Notes under the pieces: model-generated | What the model was told of the DNA's origin: nothing | The model's input: only the letters and a program-made list of their open reading frames with translations | Database searches by the model: none | From: Malania oleifera | Lineage: Eukaryota; Streptophyta; Magnoliopsida; Santalales; Ximeniaceae | Direction of reading: 5' to 3' | Assembly: GCF_029873635.1 (NCBI RefSeq) | Contig: NC_080423.1 | Coordinates: 103,354,991 to 103,418,990 of the forward strand | DNA: 64,000 nucleotides | In this document: positions 37,082-48,768 of the stretch, in pieces | Numbering within the stretch: the first letter of the stretch is position 1 | Layout: the number at the start of each line of letters is the position of its first letter | Translations under genes and position numbers: made by a program

Positions 37082-37853
37082 AGTTTCTTTATTAAGTTCA
37101 ACCTCTTTTATTATTTACTTATTTTGTTCGTAGTTAAGGATTGGCATTAGGTTTGAGCATTTAAATTTTATTCATCTTTGCTTAATTTAAATAATAATAA
37201 TAATAATAATAATAATAGAAGAATAAATAAACGAAATACAAAAAAAGGGGAGTAGTTTGAATTTAGAATAGTTGTCTTTTCAAGATTTCAATTAAGCATT
37301 TTTTTTACCGAAATTTGGGTTAGCTAGGATCAACTTGATAAAAGCTCATGTTTTTATTTTTTTTATTTTTTTTTTCTTTTCTTGTTATCGTTTAAGTGTT
37401 ATTTTTTCGGTTGAGCCTTAAATTAGATTGTGGTTGTGATTCGAGCTCTTGATTTTGTTAAAGATCCGATTTTTATTGTGCATGCCTGAATCTAATTAAA
37501 TTTTCATTGTGTGTTTTAATTCCTTGTTCGAGGTTACCATGTTTATGTTAACGCATGTCCTAATATTTCCTTGAGTAGGTTAGGGTTTCCATTAGTGTTC
37601 TTTACTTCAATGCATGTTAGTTTTAGGGCTTTAAATTGCGTGTCATTTAATTCGTCAGAAGTGAAATTGAACAATCTTGAAATCCCAAATTTGAACTGAG
37701 TTTAGTACATTTTTATTTTTAAGTGGACGAACGTAAATTTTGAGATTAAAATGCATTCCCTAAGGAGACGATCTAACCCTTGGACTGAATATTACATAAC
37801 ATAACTCTTATACTTGGGATAACTTTCGAGCTGCTCATTTTTCAAGTGAGTCA
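36074..37853 (+). mobile_element. Athila-type 5' LTR
   Basis: Starts TGATTATGCGCC inside a family-D LTR and ends ...GAGTCA just before the primer-binding site at 37860-37875 (TGGCGTCGTTGTCGAG). That site is a diverged form of the TGGCGCCGTTGCCGGGGA site (tRNA-Asp) used by many Athila/Tat elements. The centre (about 36470-37030) is much more GC-rich than its surroundings and CT-rich, and ends in a (TC)n tract at 37031-37077. Long open frames on both strands there are chance effects of composition. Confidence 0.7.
36600..37077. repeat. Low-complexity CTTTT and (TC)n tracts in the Athila-type LTR
   Basis: TTTTC repeats at about 36616-36665 and a (TC)n microsatellite at 37031-37077 frame a GC-rich segment with CAGCAG-type runs. 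They create overlapping Ser/Leu-rich and Arg/Glu-rich open frames with no domain content. Confidence 0.8.
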
Positions 37854-37859
37854 AGTTTT

Positions 37860-39520
37860 TGGCGTCGTTGTCGAGAAATGTCGGTCTTAGTCTCAAATTA
37901 GTGTTTTTCCTGTCATTTTTATTAGTTTTATGAAAAAGAAAAAAAAATAGAAAACAAAAACAGAAAAAAAAAAATTGAGTTTTGAAAAATGGTTGCACCT
38001 GCACCGCTCACGATAATGGACTTTTTGCAGCTTGAATATACCACTGCATCCTCTTCCACTGTTTTGCCTTATGACGAGTTTAATTTCATGATGCAGCGCG
38101 GGAGGACGTCATTGCTACCCAAGTTCTACGGAACGGAATCTGAGTGCCCTCTCAGCACTTGGCCGAATTTGAATTAACTGGCTATATGTTTTTCCCTTAT
38201 GCTAGGACTGATGAATCTATTCGACTGAATTTATTTCTTGGTACTTTGCAAGATAAGGCACAGATCTGGTTTCATTCCTTGAGACCTCACTCTATCACTA
38301 ATTGATCTGATATGGAGCGTGAATTTCTGCATGCGTTTTGTCCCTCACAGAATGCTCAATTTTTGTAAGAACAGATTCTTAATTTTGTGCAACAGGATGA
38401 CGAGACATTTCAGGCTTGCTGGAAGTGATTTAAGGATCTACTAAGTACTTGCCCACATCACGGGTTTGACTTATGGAGGTTAGCTGATTATTTTTATATT
38501 CCTCTTACACTTGATTGCAAGTATTTTGTCCAGACCATGTGCAATGGAGAACTCTTCAGCAAGGATCCAAATCAGGTACTATCGTTCTTCGATTACTTAA
38601 CTGATTGTGTACCACAGTGGAATACACGATACAATCAGGCACCTCTGACTACACACCCTATCAGCACAATTAGTGGTAGAGAATAAGCCAACATACTATC
38701 CAGATAATCCTCCGCCTCAATACCAGCCACAACAGATCCCTCAGAGCTGTACGCCGTCAGACCTTTTCGAGGATAGCATAACATAGATGGCGAACATGCT
38801 CCAGCAGTTCATGCAAACTCAAGTCAATCATAATAATGAATTGCGGGATACCATTAATGCGATAAGCACATAGTTGGACATCTTAGAAAACGAAGAATTG
38901 CTTGCGGAACCTCAGCCTAGTCCTCAAGAGTACCAACAACCACAACAACAAATGCACGATGTTTTCTTTGAGGCAGCAGAGGCCGCCATCACTTTGAGAA
39001 GCGAGAAAGAAGTTCCCCAACCTGAGATGCTCATCGCCGGGCAACTAGTTGTCCCAGTACCGGAAGTTACGACTAAAATAGATGAATTCAAAGAAAAATT
39101 AGAAGAAACGGGCCCAAAAGTGGGGCAGTCAGTTAATGTGGAGAATGGTACCAATGAGGAGTACCAACCTGTGGTACCTCCCTCTCAGAGCCCAGAAATC
39201 GTGAAACCGTCACTCCTGCCTAAATCAGATGTCAGCTAATTTGGAAGTAGACCTTTGCAGTGGTGAGATGATATGTACACCCAATAAAGAGGGTGACCAG
39301 ACTGGTGAGAGTCTCATGTTCAAAAAATTAGGTAAAACTTTTAATGTTAATGCTTCTGAAGAACTACAGGTATTTTTTCCAATCATTTTCTCTCAAATGT
39401 TAGTTCGTAAAGAAGCACATTTCCTGGACACGATGTTGAATAAAGACCCCTTCTTGTCAACACACGAGGTCGACCTGCGCACGTATTGTTTGGTATTTGG
39501 AGAACCTACCTCATTCTAGC
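37860..39520 (+). mobile_element. Athila/Tat-type gag region
   Basis: Plus strand after the primer-binding site. Gag-like sequence starts at 37989 (MVAPAPLTIMDF). The retrotransposon-gag core is at about 38180-38530 (LQDKAQIWFHSLRPHSI, FLHAFCPSQ and DDETFQACW words). A Gln-rich stretch and the AITLRSEKEV motif (about 38974-39010) follow, matching the AITLRSGKE signature of Athila/Tat gag tails. The stretch 39229-39519 is open but unrecognised. The element is not followed by its own pol or 3' LTR here. Broken, several breaks. Confidence 0.7.
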
Positions 39521-39744
39521 TGGCGACTGCCTTGCGGCGAGTAGGGTTTAAAACCCTGTTTTAAGTCATTTTAACTTCCAACAGGCGCCTGCTCCTTCCT
39601 CTTTCTCTCTAAAATTCTTTTTTCCTACTCTTTTCCACACAAACACCTCGTCCAAATCAGCTTGAAACTGAGCATCAAACCTTCCCTCCGTATCAAATCG
39701 CGAATATAACCTAGGGTTTCTCTGCCTTTCTCTTCAATACAAAC

Positions 39745-40943
39745 ATGCCTCAAGCAAAATCAGTTGGTAACAAGGGGTCTTCCTCTTCAACAAGGATCAA
39801 CAATGATGAAGTGGAGAAATGGTTAGTAACTCCACAAGCTAAGAAACTCTATAGGAATCAAATCGCTTCAGCTGAACCCATATTAGGTAAAGTTCTTGAT
39901 GTTACATTCTTCAATACGGATTTTCCTGAAATTATGGAACTTTTTAAGGAGATTGGATGGGATCGATTTATTACAATCAAGTTAAAGGATACTATCCCAA
40001 CGTGGTTCAGATTTTCTATGCAAATATGGAAAGATGTGAAAATGGGATCAAAACAAATCTTTTAGGGCAAAATATTCATCTTACTCTCATATCTTTGGGA
40101 AAAATTCTTCAAATCAAGACAAGAGATTTTAAGGTCCACATTGTTGAGAAACAATGGATTATGTCCCAGGGATTCACTCCAGAGGAATTTTTGCCTCTAG
40201 TCATAACTGATACACCTGTAAACTTTGGGCATCCACCTCTTTACAAACAGCTCAATCTACAAGCTCTAATCCTGCACAAACTCATTACATACAATATCCT
40301 ACCACATTCTGGTTCTCATGATCATATTTCATTCTTAAATTGTTTTGTAATGTAGTGTATTCTTAAAGGGAAAAAGTTGGATCTTCCTAGCTTACTTATT
40401 AAGTGTATTATTATGAAAGTTGATGCCCCTCGTGTTGTTCTACCATATGCTAGGATGTTAAATATGGTATTTGCTCATTTCAATGTTCTTACACCATCAT
40501 TTAACTTCACTAGAAAAACCCATTACGATATCTTTTCTGATACTATTCTTAAACGTATGGGATATAAGAACTCTCCTCAAGGATGGTTTCATAAGGGACA
40601 TCGTCATGTATCATCTGCACCACCACCTCAATCTTCCATACCAGCATCTTCAGTTCAACTTGACCCGGAAACTCCTTCTTGGTTCGTTCCATTCTTTAAT
40701 CATTATATAACCTTCAGTGATGGAATGCAATCTGAACTTGGTACTCTAAGGGAGAAGGTTTCTACTGTAGAAACTCATTGTTCAAGTCTTGTTCAGCGAG
40801 TTAACAAAATTGAACAACATTTGGCTAGCTCTTCTAAAGGCAAATCTCCAATGGATATCAGCTCTACTCCATCAAGTGATGATGAATCTGGTGAACAAGA
40901 AGAAGAAGACGATGAAAGCGGGTTTATGGAAGCCTCCGATTGA
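39745..40943 (+). mobile_element. Env-like / plant transposon protein region
   Basis: Starts MPQAKSVGNKGSSSSTRIN, a Ser-rich basic head. A central part (about 39950-40350) has the FYANME..ENGIKTNLLGQ pattern found in the putative plant transposon proteins of Athila and Sirevirus late ORFs. A long C-terminal part (40377-40943) has an RMGYKNSPQGWFHKGH word, a predicted coiled coil (LGTLREKVSTVETH..LVQRVNKIEQHL) and an acidic tail. There is no convincing transmembrane or fusion peptide, so 'env-like' refers to position only. Broken fossil with a few breaks. Confidence 0.6.
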
Positions 40944-41089
40944 TGTGTTTCATTGTTATTTTTCATTTTTAAGTTTTAATGCTTTACCGGATAGTATGTT
41001 CTTTATGTTTGTAAGCTCTATAAGTACTATGTATTACAACACTTCTCTATTTTTTCTTTTTTGTATTATCTCTTCTGCTTTTTTATTGA

Positions 41090-41374
41090 TGTCCAAAGGG
41101 GGAGATGTTTGAGAGAAGGGAGTGCAAAAATGTGTGATGCTAATATGCTATGGTTTGTAAAACTATAAATATGTATGGATCATTTATGGATTATCTTGTA
41201 TGGATCTTTTGCATGGATCATATCTTGTATGGATCTTGTATGGATTATTTTGCAAGTAACATGAATTCATAAGACTATAACAATGAATGTATCATGCTTG
41301 TTGAAAGGGGGAGCCATGAGTATTATTTCTTATTATTTTTGCTCTCGATTGGTCATCATCAAAAAGGGGGATAT
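41090..41374 (+). promoter_or_regulatory. Three polypurine tracts before the Sirevirus-type LTR
   Basis: AAAGGGGGAGATG at about 41096, GAAAGGGGGAGCC at about 41304 and AAAAAGGGGG at 41361-41370, the last one five bases before the LTR. Multiple polypurine tracts upstream of the 3' LTR are a published Sirevirus hallmark. Confidence 0.7.
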
Positions 41375-42665
41375 TGTTGGTCTAATAAGGCTTACAATTC
41401 TTATTTTGATGATAACAAATCATGATATGTTTAATGTGGTTCAAGTGAAAGTTTTTCAAGAAAAAGGCAAAGCTTAAAGGTAGTGACAAAGCTCAAAATG
41501 ATGATAAAGCTTATGGATTAAAAAGAGATCTTGAAGAGCATGAGGATTAAAGATAACTTGATGAAAGCTTAAAGAAAAGATCGAAAACTCAAAGATGATG
41601 GAAGAACAAGAACTTACTTGAAGATCAAAGGATTAAAATTTTAAGGATGTTTTGAATGTAAGTACTTCAAGTTAATTTACAGTATAAACTGATTTGAAAC
41701 TCTCATAAAATCAAAAGAAACTCAAAAATATATTTTTAAGGAAACTCTAAAGAATGTTTTTAAAATCGAAGAAAAGAAAGTTTTTTGAAAAAGAAAAGTT
41801 TTTGAAAAACAGAAGGGCCAGGTGACTGTCCTCTTGTGGCAGGCGACTGCCAAGTTAAATGAGTTAAATGAAGAATTTTTCAAAGAGACAGTAGCATGCC
41901 AGGCGACTTCCTGAACATAGCCAGGCGTCTGGGTGGTCATGCCAGGCGACTGCCTTGGTTCTGATTGGTGACTTCCAGTGTCTGTGTTGTGAGTTTGTTC
42001 TATGACAGGCGACTGCCAAATTGTGGCAGGCGACTGCCACTCGAACATTGGCTTAAAAACTCTCAACGGGAAGATTTTTTAAATGAAATTTTTGGACACT
42101 ATTATTTTGAAAAACTTGAAAACTATTTCAAGGAAACTTTGGAGGTAAGGAATTACTTTTAAACATCTATAAATAGCCCCAAACTTCAAAGATTTTAAAC
42201 ACCAAAAAATTTTCAGCTATCAAAGTTCTCAAAAAGGCTCTCAAACTCTCTTGTGTTTATTCATCTTCAACTACTGAATTGCTACTAATTCACACTCCGA
42301 AGTAAAGCCTTCAAAGTAAGAATCTTTCAAATTTTGGAAGATACTTGGTGATCTAAATTGAGTATTGAGCTTCAAATTCTTTTATATTTGAATTACTTTG
42401 AAGTATTATTGTGCTGAATGTTGTACTAACTTACTCCATTGTGAGAGTGTTTTCTTGTACACAAACTCTTCTCTATCTTGGTTCTTGTTTATAGACGATT
42501 CAGGGCTGTAGAATTGTTGGACCAAATGAGGGAATATTGTTTGGAGAAGCAGGCTCTAGCCTAACGGAAGGAGTGATTGTAATCGGTATTGTTCCACCCG
42601 TCAACGAAACTCAATTAGTGAATCCTTTGGAGTTCTGAAGAGCACGAGCATCATTTGAGGCTGGT
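41375..42665 (+). repeat. Sirevirus-type LTR with CAGGCGACTGCC array
   Basis: Starts TGTTGGTCTAATAAGG with TTTTGATGATAACAAA following. An array of about seven CAGGCGACTGCC words or variants lies at 41818-42040. A TATA-like CTATAAATAG is at about 42168-42177. The late part (42420-42640) is shared with 23440-23620 and 47840-48060. Its right edge passes into the Tekay-type element at about 42665. Confidence 0.65.
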
Positions 42666-45150
42666 GTTACAGGTATTGAGGGAAAAGAAATTATATGCAA
42701 AGTTCAAGAAATGCGAGTTCTGGTTAAGGTAGGTTACTTTTCTTGGCCATGTGATCTCAGAAGTAGGAGTATCAGTCGATCCGAGCAAGATAGAGGCAGT
42801 GGTGAATTAGTCAAGGCCGGGAAATGTTCAGGAAGTCAGGAGTTTTCTGGGGTTGGCAGGTTATTACCGACGCTTTGTGGAGGGTTTTTCCAGGCTATCA
42901 GGTCCATTGACACGACTTACGAGGAAAAATATGAAATTTGAATGGACTGATGACTGTGAGCAGAATTTTCAAGAGTTAAAGCAGTGGTTAGTTTCAGCCC
43001 CAGTACTGGCTGTTCCATCAAGGGAGGACGGTTATGTGATGTACAGTAATGCCTCTTTGAAGGGTCTTGGGTGCGTGTTGATGCAGCATGGTAGGATTAT
43101 TGCATATGCGTCTAGGCAGCTTAAAGAATATGAGAAGAATTATTCTGTCCATGACTTAGAGCTTGCTGCGGTGGTTTATGCTCTTAAAATTTGGAGGCAT
43201 TATTTATACGGTGGGAAGTGCGAGATTTTCATGGACGACAAGAGCCTAAAATATTTCTTCACTCAGAAAGAATTAAAGACTATGACTGCACGATTAGCTA
43301 CCATCTAGGAAAAGCGAACGAAGTGGCAGATGCTTTGAGCAGGAAGTCAGGGGGATCCGTGCTGGCAGCTATGGTGATTCAGCACTCGATTTTGATGGAT
43401 TTGGAGAGGCTTAGTATCAAATTGGTGGAGGAGAGTCCTCAAGCAATTATTGCCAGCCTAGTGATTCAGCCTACACTATACGAGAGGATTAAAGCAGCCC
43501 AGGGTGATGACGCAGAGTTGGCAGCAGTGATGGCTAGAGTACGTGATGGTCAAGCGGAGGAGTTCAACATATCAGATGATGGAACTCTGCGATTTTGTAC
43601 TAGGCTATATGTTCCTGCAGACATCGAGATCAGGAGGACTATACTGGAGGAGACTCACAGATCCCTATGCACGATCCATCCTGGCAGTACTAAAATGTAC
43701 AGGGATCTACGAGAGTATTTCTGGTGGAGTGGAATGAAGAGGGAGATAGCTGAATTTGTTCAGCAGTGTTTGACGTGCCAGCAGGTTAAAGCTGAGCACT
43801 AGAGACCAGCAGGACAGTTGCAGCCATTGTTTATTCTGGAGTGGAAGTGGGACCACGTTTCGATGAATTTTGTTACGGGGTTACCACCGGTGCGGCAGGG
43901 ATTGAATACAATTTGGGTAGTTGTTGATTGTTTTACGAACACTACTCATTTCATCCCTATTAAAATTGGTTATTCCATGGACAAACTGGCAGAAATATAT
44001 GTTCAGGAGATAGTTCGTGTTGATGGAGTACCGGTATCCATAGTCTCAAACCGAGATCCTTGGTTTACTTCACGATTCTGGAAGAGTTTTCAGGAGGCTA
44101 TGGGTACGCAGTTAGCTTTTAGCACTGTTTTTCATCCCCAGATTGATGGTTAGACAGAAAGGACCATTCAGATACTAGAAGATATGCTTCGTGCTTGTGT
44201 ACTTGATTTTGGGGGCAATTGGAATCAGTTTATGTCGTTGGTTGAGTTCGCTTACAATAATAGCTATCAGGCTAGTATCGGCATGGCTCCATACGAAGCA
44301 TTGTACGGCAGGAGATGTCGTTCTGCTTTTTTCTGGGATGAAGTAGGTGAAAGGCGAGTTTTGGGTCCAGTTATAGTACAACAGGCGTCCGAAAAAGTTC
44401 GGTTAATTAGAGAAAGAATTAAAACAGCACAGAGTCGGCAGAGAAGTTATGCAGACACTCGTCGTAGAGAATTGGAATTTGATGTGAGAGATCGAGTATT
44501 ATTGAAGATAGCTCCTCTGAAGGGAGTTATGAGGTTTGAAAAGAAGGGCAAGTTGAGCCCTAGGTTTATTGGCCCTTTTGAGATACTTGAGAGAATAGGG
44601 TCAGTTGCCTATAGGCTAGCTTTGCCACCAGCTTTGGCTCGTATTCATAATGTGTTTCATGTTGCCATGTTACGGAAATACGTCCCAAACCCATCCCACA
44701 TCATTAGCTATGCAGAGATAGAGCTAAAGGATTCCTTGGCATATGAAGAGGTACCGGTACAGATTTTGGACAGAAATTTTCAGACTTTACGCACTAAAGA
44801 AATACAGTTAGTAAAAGTTTTGTGGAGGAATCATGCTATAGAGGAAGCTTCTTGGTAGCTCGAGGAGTAGATCAGACAGAGATACCCGCAGTTGTTCCTA
44901 GAGGTATAGAGGTACTCAGGTAAAGCATGATAGTTAGATAGATTTCTTTTTGCAGGTACATGTATAAGATCTTAGCTAGTAGATAGTTTTCAGTTTTATA
45001 TGTGTAATGTCCCAGAACATAGCATGTAACCACGGTATTCCTCTGCCACAAGTGAGGGCAGGTAAAAAAATAAGTAAACCCTTTTCCTCTACAGAATGAT
45101 AGTGCGTGTTGGCGGGGATACAGATAGTAAATTTCAAGGACGAAATTTTA

Positions 45151-45164
45151 TAAGGAGGGGAGAA
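45151..45164 (+). promoter_or_regulatory. Polypurine tract of element D
   Basis: TAAGGAGGGGAGAA directly before the LTR start TGTAACGACC, preceded by the GGACGAAATTTTA motif common to Tekay-type elements. Confidence 0.85.
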
Positions 45165-47309
45165 TGTAACGACCCAGAAAATATCCATATTCAAATATTA
45201 AAGAGAGAGGAAAATAGATACAGAAACGGAAGCAGGCCATAGACTTCGTCGATGAACACAGGGTCTCGTCGACGAAGGCCTTCAGAATTTCGTCGACGAA
45301 CACAGGGCTTCATCGACGAGAAAATACCGAGAGGGGTTCTGAGGCAACCTGAATTTCGTCGACGAATACAGGGTCTCGTCGACGAAATTTGTGAAGGACT
45401 CATCGACAAACACAGGGTCTCATTGATGAACACAGGGTCTCGTCGATGAAATACCCTGTTTATATATAGGGAATTCGGGGAAAATTTTCATTTTTACGAA
45501 ATCTCTCCTTCTCTCTCTCTCTACCTACAACTTTCTCTCCCTTCTCTCTTCGTTTCTGGTCCCACCAGTCCCTGGATCGACGATCCGAAGCTATCACGAT
45601 TCTCCTGGCAGAGTTCTCTACAAGATTGCCAGAGCGGATCGTTAAGAAAACGAAGTTGGATTTCATCCCAAATTCTGAGTAAGGTCTTTTATTGAGTTTT
45701 TGGCCTTATGGTAGTTATAAGAAATGACGTAGGAGGAAAAATAATAATATTTTGTTCTGGGACATTGTGTTTTCAGGATGTTGGGTTAGGAATCCTGTGG
45801 GTATAGAGCCAAATTTTTATAAGGGCTTTTCAAAGTTGAGGTAAGGAAAATATGTTATGTTAGAAGTTTTAATAGAGTTAATAGAGATTTCATAAGCATA
45901 TTTTTATGTTAGTCTATTATACTGTTTTTATAGAAAATGAGCATAAATGTTTGTGTGGCCTAAGTAGACTTTTCGTGTAAAGAATGAATTTATACAGTTA
46001 TTATGAAACATCATACTATACTAAATACAAAGATATAGATAGTATATATATTTGATATGGTTTTCCAGTATATGAGATTATACAGAGATAGATTTATATT
46101 CGCAGAGAAATGTACACACATATACAGTTTTATATGAATAGTTCATGAAACGGTTATATACATATATCCAAATACATGTATACAGATGCTCAGATCAGTA
46201 TTTTATATTACAGTTTATTATAGAACGGTATATACATATATACAGTGTTATAACATATCATGTTTTTCCTATTAACATAACATACAGAACACAGACAGAG
46301 TATATATACAGAATACACAGATAGATATACAGAGGTAGCATCAAGATGCTACAGATACAATGTTTACAGTACAGAAAGACAGAGTTATGGTAATTTTGGG
46401 AACACGATGAAAACAGTAAAAGAGTATATATATGTACATATGTATATAGTATCAGATCCCTGAGGAAAGTTATACAGACAGATACAGATTACAGAGCACG
46501 GTACCGTTGCTAGATATAGATAGAGTGCAACCACATATCTCAAATAGTATGTGGGTATCGTCAGCCGTGCTCGAAGAGTATGTAGCTTCCCAGTACACTG
46601 GGTTGAGGGGGCCGGTTTGATGAGGTAGTAGCCAGTCCCGAGCTTAGGAGAGGATGCAGTTTGGCCGGGCTGAGGTAGTGTAGAGTATGATGACCTATCT
46701 GGAGGGCTGACTAGATAGAGTCCCGCCAACGGGCCGCACAACCCTGTCATGAGGGGTCAAATCATGACGTACAGAGTCCCAGGGATAAAAGCACAGTTAT
46801 ATATATATGATTACAGTTTTACTGTATAGTATGATATTACCAGTATGAAAAGTAGAAAAACAGATGATATAATATGTTTTAAATTGTGAAGGAAAGATAT
46901 GTTTTACAGATGATTTATTACATTACAATTCAGTTATTATTTTAAAAGTATCCTTAACTTAGTTGCCACACACTAGTGATAGCATAATTCCACTTACTGA
47001 GTGTCGACTCACCCCTTTATTCTCACATTTTTTAGGTGAGCCAGATAGGCGAGCAGATCAGGCTCGCGGATAGAGAGAGTGTTTGGTCACCCTGGTTATA
47101 GGGTGAGTTTTTGGCAGAGATGTGTATGTTTTTGGGATAGATAATATTGGAGTGGCACCTTTTTATATGGTCTGTATATTCTAGAATCTGGTATTGTACA
47201 GTTTATGTATAAATGGTTTCATGATATATGTTTCCGCTGCGTAGGAATGTTTACTGCATACGTATAAAATAAAATAAAATAAAATGATAAGAATTTTGAG
47301 GTCGTTACA
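45165..47309 (+). repeat. 3' LTR of element D
   Basis: 2145 bp with a perfect 10-bp terminal inverted repeat TGTAACGACC/GGTCGTTACA. In order: TTCGTCGACGAA array (45246-45450), TATA-like TTTATATATAGG (about 45450-45461), CT-rich leader, GAGCACGGTACCGTTGCTAG block (46494-46513), and a TGAGGGGTCAAATCATGA word (about 46750-46767). Members of the same family are the solo LTR at 5383-7352 and the pieces at 28416-28485/35372-36073, with a looser relative at 63598-64000. Confidence 0.9.
45246..45470 (+). promoter_or_regulatory. Palindrome array and TATA box in the LTR of element D
   Basis: About nine TTCGTCGACGAA or TCATCGACGAG-type words, alternating with CACAGGGTCTCG spacers, followed within 20 bp by a TATA-like TTTATATATAGG and then a (CT)n initiator-type tract. 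This is the likely transcription start region of the element. Confidence 0.7.
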
Positions 47310-48768
47310 AGCCAGCTAACTGACCATCTAATAAAATCAATTTTTGACAGACAGAACGGTCTCAATCGCTTGTCCAGCCAGCTGACTTTGTATAAACACC
47401 TACCCAGTCGCCTGTCTAGCCAACTAACCCTACAGGAATTTAAATTTTGAACTTTAACGGAAAAATTCTAAAAATTAGTTTTTTAAATCTAAACGTTATA
47501 AAAACTTGGGGGACACTCCAAGCAACTTGGGAGATAAGGAAACTCATTTTATAAATACATGGTTTTGCAAATCAAATTATACCAAGCAATTGAAAATCAA
47601 TTCTCAAAGCTAAAACTCTCATACTCTCAAAGCTCTCATGCTCTCATCTTTGCACATTTGAATTGCTGAGATTTTTTGGAAGCAACTGATCAATCCTTCT
47701 CTGTGTTTCTGAATTGTTGATTCTTATCTAAAAGGAAAACTTGGTGAAATCTCTCTTGAACTTCAATTGTATTTCACATTGATATTTTGATTGAAGTACA
47801 TAGTATTTAAAATTGTACTAATCCACCCTACCCGAGGGCAATTCTTTGTACACAGATTATTGATCTTGTTCTTGTAGATTTGACGATTCAAGGATTGTTT
47901 GGATCGTTGCCCAAGCGTGGGGTATCGCTTGGAGAGGCATTGCTCTAGCCTAGTGAAGGAGTGTTTGAGCTGGGGTATCGCTTGTAAGGTTTTGTTCCAC
48001 CTGGAAAGGAACTGGTTTTAGTCAATCCTTTGGTCGTTTGCCAAAGGTGAGGACATAGGTTAAGGATAAGCCGAACCTCGTAAAAAATCCGGTGTCAGTC
48101 TCTTTCCCTTACTCTCTTTACTTTCAGCATATACGAACTGCGTGGATGTTTTAAATTTCTTAATCGATCATAGATACTGCGTGGATTAGATATTAAATAA
48201 ATTTAAACTTAATTTTTTTTGGGGATTGTGGAAACCGAAAGGGAGTACGTTGGTTAATCCATACTTTGCGGAAACTGTAAGGGAGTACGTTGATTGGTGA
48301 AACACCCAAAGACTCTTTAAACTGCAAGTTTATTTAACATCTAAGCTTTTAGAAAGAGTATTGGATTTTATATTGCACTTCATTTTGAGAAAGCAAATTT
48401 ATTATCACAGGGCTTGCATTAACCACAGGGCTTGAATCAAACTTTCATATATACAGGACTATAAACAACAAAAGTTGAATCTTATATCTTAGTTTGAATA
48501 TTGTGATTGATTGGAAAATTTATTGGTTTGGCTGATTAATTGGTTAAGTACTTTGTTGGTATATGATTATGGATTGAATATTATTTTAAGTATTTATTGT
48601 GTATTTGATAAATCAACAAGAAATCAAGATTTCATTGAAATAATTAAATTAGGTTAAAGAATTCATTAAAAAGAATTAAAAGAGGTTAAGGATTCTTGAA
48701 AAGAAATAAAAGAAATTTTTAAATCCAATTCAGCCCCCTCTTGGGACTACACCTTGGTTTTCACATAA
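47310..48768 (+). mobile_element. Sirevirus-type LTR fragment
   Basis: Begins inside an LTR with CAGCTAACTGACC/CAGTCGCCTGTC words. It shares 47840-48060 with the LTRs at 41375-42665 and 11897-23875 (TGTACACA, CTCTAGCCTA and TTGTTCCACC words). It ends after TTCAGCCCCCTCTTGGGAC and TTTTCACA, close to the usual Sirevirus LTR 3' end. No coding region attached. Confidence 0.6.

Larger units (their letters stand above)
39521..42665 (+). mobile_element. Sirevirus-type 3' end: env-like region, polypurine tracts, LTR
   Basis: The plus strand holds an env-like/putative plant transposon protein region (39745-40943), then a non-coding stretch with several purine-rich tracts, then an LTR from 41375 to about 42665. 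This order (late env-like ORF, repeated polypurine tracts, long LTR) is known for Sireviruses of the Ty1/copia group. No gag-pol of this element is seen. The first 200 bp contain a GGCGACTGCC word like those in the LTR array. Broken. Confidence 0.65.
42666..47309 (+). mobile_element. Tekay/Del-type gypsy element D, pol 3' half and 3' LTR
   Basis: Plus strand. Parts: C-terminal RT (about 42690-42990, [20 protein letters not shown]), RNase H (43000-43330, [19 protein letters not shown]), integrase zinc finger with H-H-C-C pattern (about 43650-43800), integrase core (43820-44340, D-D-E type with VVVDCF and [14 protein letters not shown]), and integrase tail with GPFEILERIGSVAYRLALP and a chromodomain-like end (44450-44860). 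A 3' untranslated part, polypurine tract and 3' LTR follow. No 5' LTR, gag or protease is attached. Relatively well preserved coding, with only a few breaks. Confidence 0.85.

Noticed and set aside
36365-37150. Several long overlapping open frames on both strands (up to 237 codons)
   Set aside because: They are Ser/Leu-rich or Arg/Glu-rich translations of CT/GA and CTTTT repeats and a GC-rich block inside an Athila-type LTR, with no family motif.
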